From Ophiosphaerella korrae (taxonomy: Eukaryota > Ascomycota > Dothideomycetes > Pleosporales > Phaeosphaeriaceae), in NCBI GenBank assembly GCA_028456385.1, contig JALNQF010000320.1, forward strand, positions 1 to 47,957: a stretch of DNA of 47,957 nt, given 5' to 3'. The position numbers and the translations under genes are program-made. Positions 47,720-47,957 of the stretch are shown here, piece by piece (the stretch's first letter is position 1; each line of letters opens with the position of its first letter). Below the pieces are notes generated by a model, which searched no databases, was not told the origin of the DNA, and saw only the letters and a list, made by a program, of their open reading frames with translations.

Positions 47720-47957
47720 TTATAAATAAATTACAGTAGGGTAACACAAAAAAAAAGCCTAAAAAAAAGTTATAGTTTTTAACTAGTAATGACTCTACGA
47801 ATAAAATAGCTAAAAATATAATCGAATATAAATCCTAAAGAAAATATCAGGGTCTATATTTTAGTCTACTACGATTTTTGATTACTAAGCGGATGCGAGC
47901 TAGGATTTAAACTATTTCGAGGACTTTTTTTTAAGCTAACTTTAAAGCTTAATAATT
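47720..47957. other. Less-mutated edge of the AT-rich block
   Basis: In the last ~240 bases CA and TG dinucleotides reappear (acagtagg, acacaaaa, atgactc, tcagggtc, tttttgatt, ggatgcgag), whereas they are very rare in the preceding 47.7 kb. This suggests the RIP-affected domain ends here or gives way to single-copy DNA. No ORF can be judged in so short a piece. Confidence 0.55.

Noticed and set aside
1..47957. Mitochondrial or Plasmodium-like AT-rich genome
   Set aside because: The AT bias comes from loss of CpA/TpG with CpG retained, with nested LTR chromoviruses and a nuclear histone gene. That points to nuclear, RIP-mutated fungal DNA.
1..47957. tRNA and rRNA genes
   Set aside because: No T-loop-like GGTTCRANTCC box or rRNA-like block was seen on either strand by eye; a covariance-model search was not possible.

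Overview
The window looks like a heterochromatic, AT-rich block from a filamentous ascomycete (Pezizomycotina-type fungus) that has been heavily mutated by repeat-induced point mutation (RIP). CpA and TpG are almost absent and TpA is hugely over-represented, while CpG words (gcgc, cgcg) survive. Reading frames that are otherwise continuous are broken mainly by TAA/TAG where Gln (CAA/CAG) or Trp (TGG) is expected, and protein motifs show C>Y, G>R/S, D>N, E>K, P>L and A>T/V changes. I see no intact protein-coding gene, no tRNA or rRNA, and no bacterial signal. Nearly every coding feature below is a pseudogene recognised by translating through RIP-type stops.

Layout. (1) 1-632: a ~25-bp minisatellite, then one copy of a repeat (R) found again at 45.9-46.7 kb. 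(2) 638-14785: a complete Ty3/gypsy chromovirus on the minus strand (TSD TTAAG), into which a second member of the same family inserted in the opposite orientation (5218-12258, TSD ATTTC). Gag zinc knuckles, protease, RT, RNase H, integrase and a chromodomain are readable. Between the chromodomain and the 3' LTR both copies carry a conserved ORF on the opposite strand. (3) 14.8-30.7 kb: a cluster of decayed cellular-type genes: an unknown gene (15.2-16.1, minus), a histone H2A (16.9-17.5, plus), an unknown basic protein (18.2-19.25, minus), a large SNF2-type helicase (19.46-23.5, minus), a large unknown gene (24.8-27.8, minus) and a Pro/Ser-rich ORF (30.0-30.7, plus). The gaps, and one point inside the helicase, carry arrays of a palindromic core of the type AAAAAAGCCTTTTTT. 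(4) 30.7-34.4 kb: AT-rich repeats and a 1.07-kb element with ~220-bp terminal inverted repeats. (5) 34.6-45.1 kb: about 10 kb of minus-strand coding remnant, one giant gene or a few adjacent ones, not recognised. (6) 45.1-47.96 kb: strong palindromes, the expanded R repeat, a last unknown minus-strand gene remnant, and from about 47.72 kb a stretch where CA/TG dinucleotides reappear, which may be the edge of the RIP-mutated domain.

How it fits together. The chromovirus pair dates two insertions. The 14.8-45 kb block looks like a multi-gene segment (duplicated chromosomal DNA, or a large cargo-bearing mobile element) that was present in more than one copy and was therefore hit by RIP. A histone gene and a chromatin-remodelling helicase lie in it, but I cannot show that they worked together. 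Coordinates of decayed genes are approximate, and identifications rest on by-eye translation rather than database searches.
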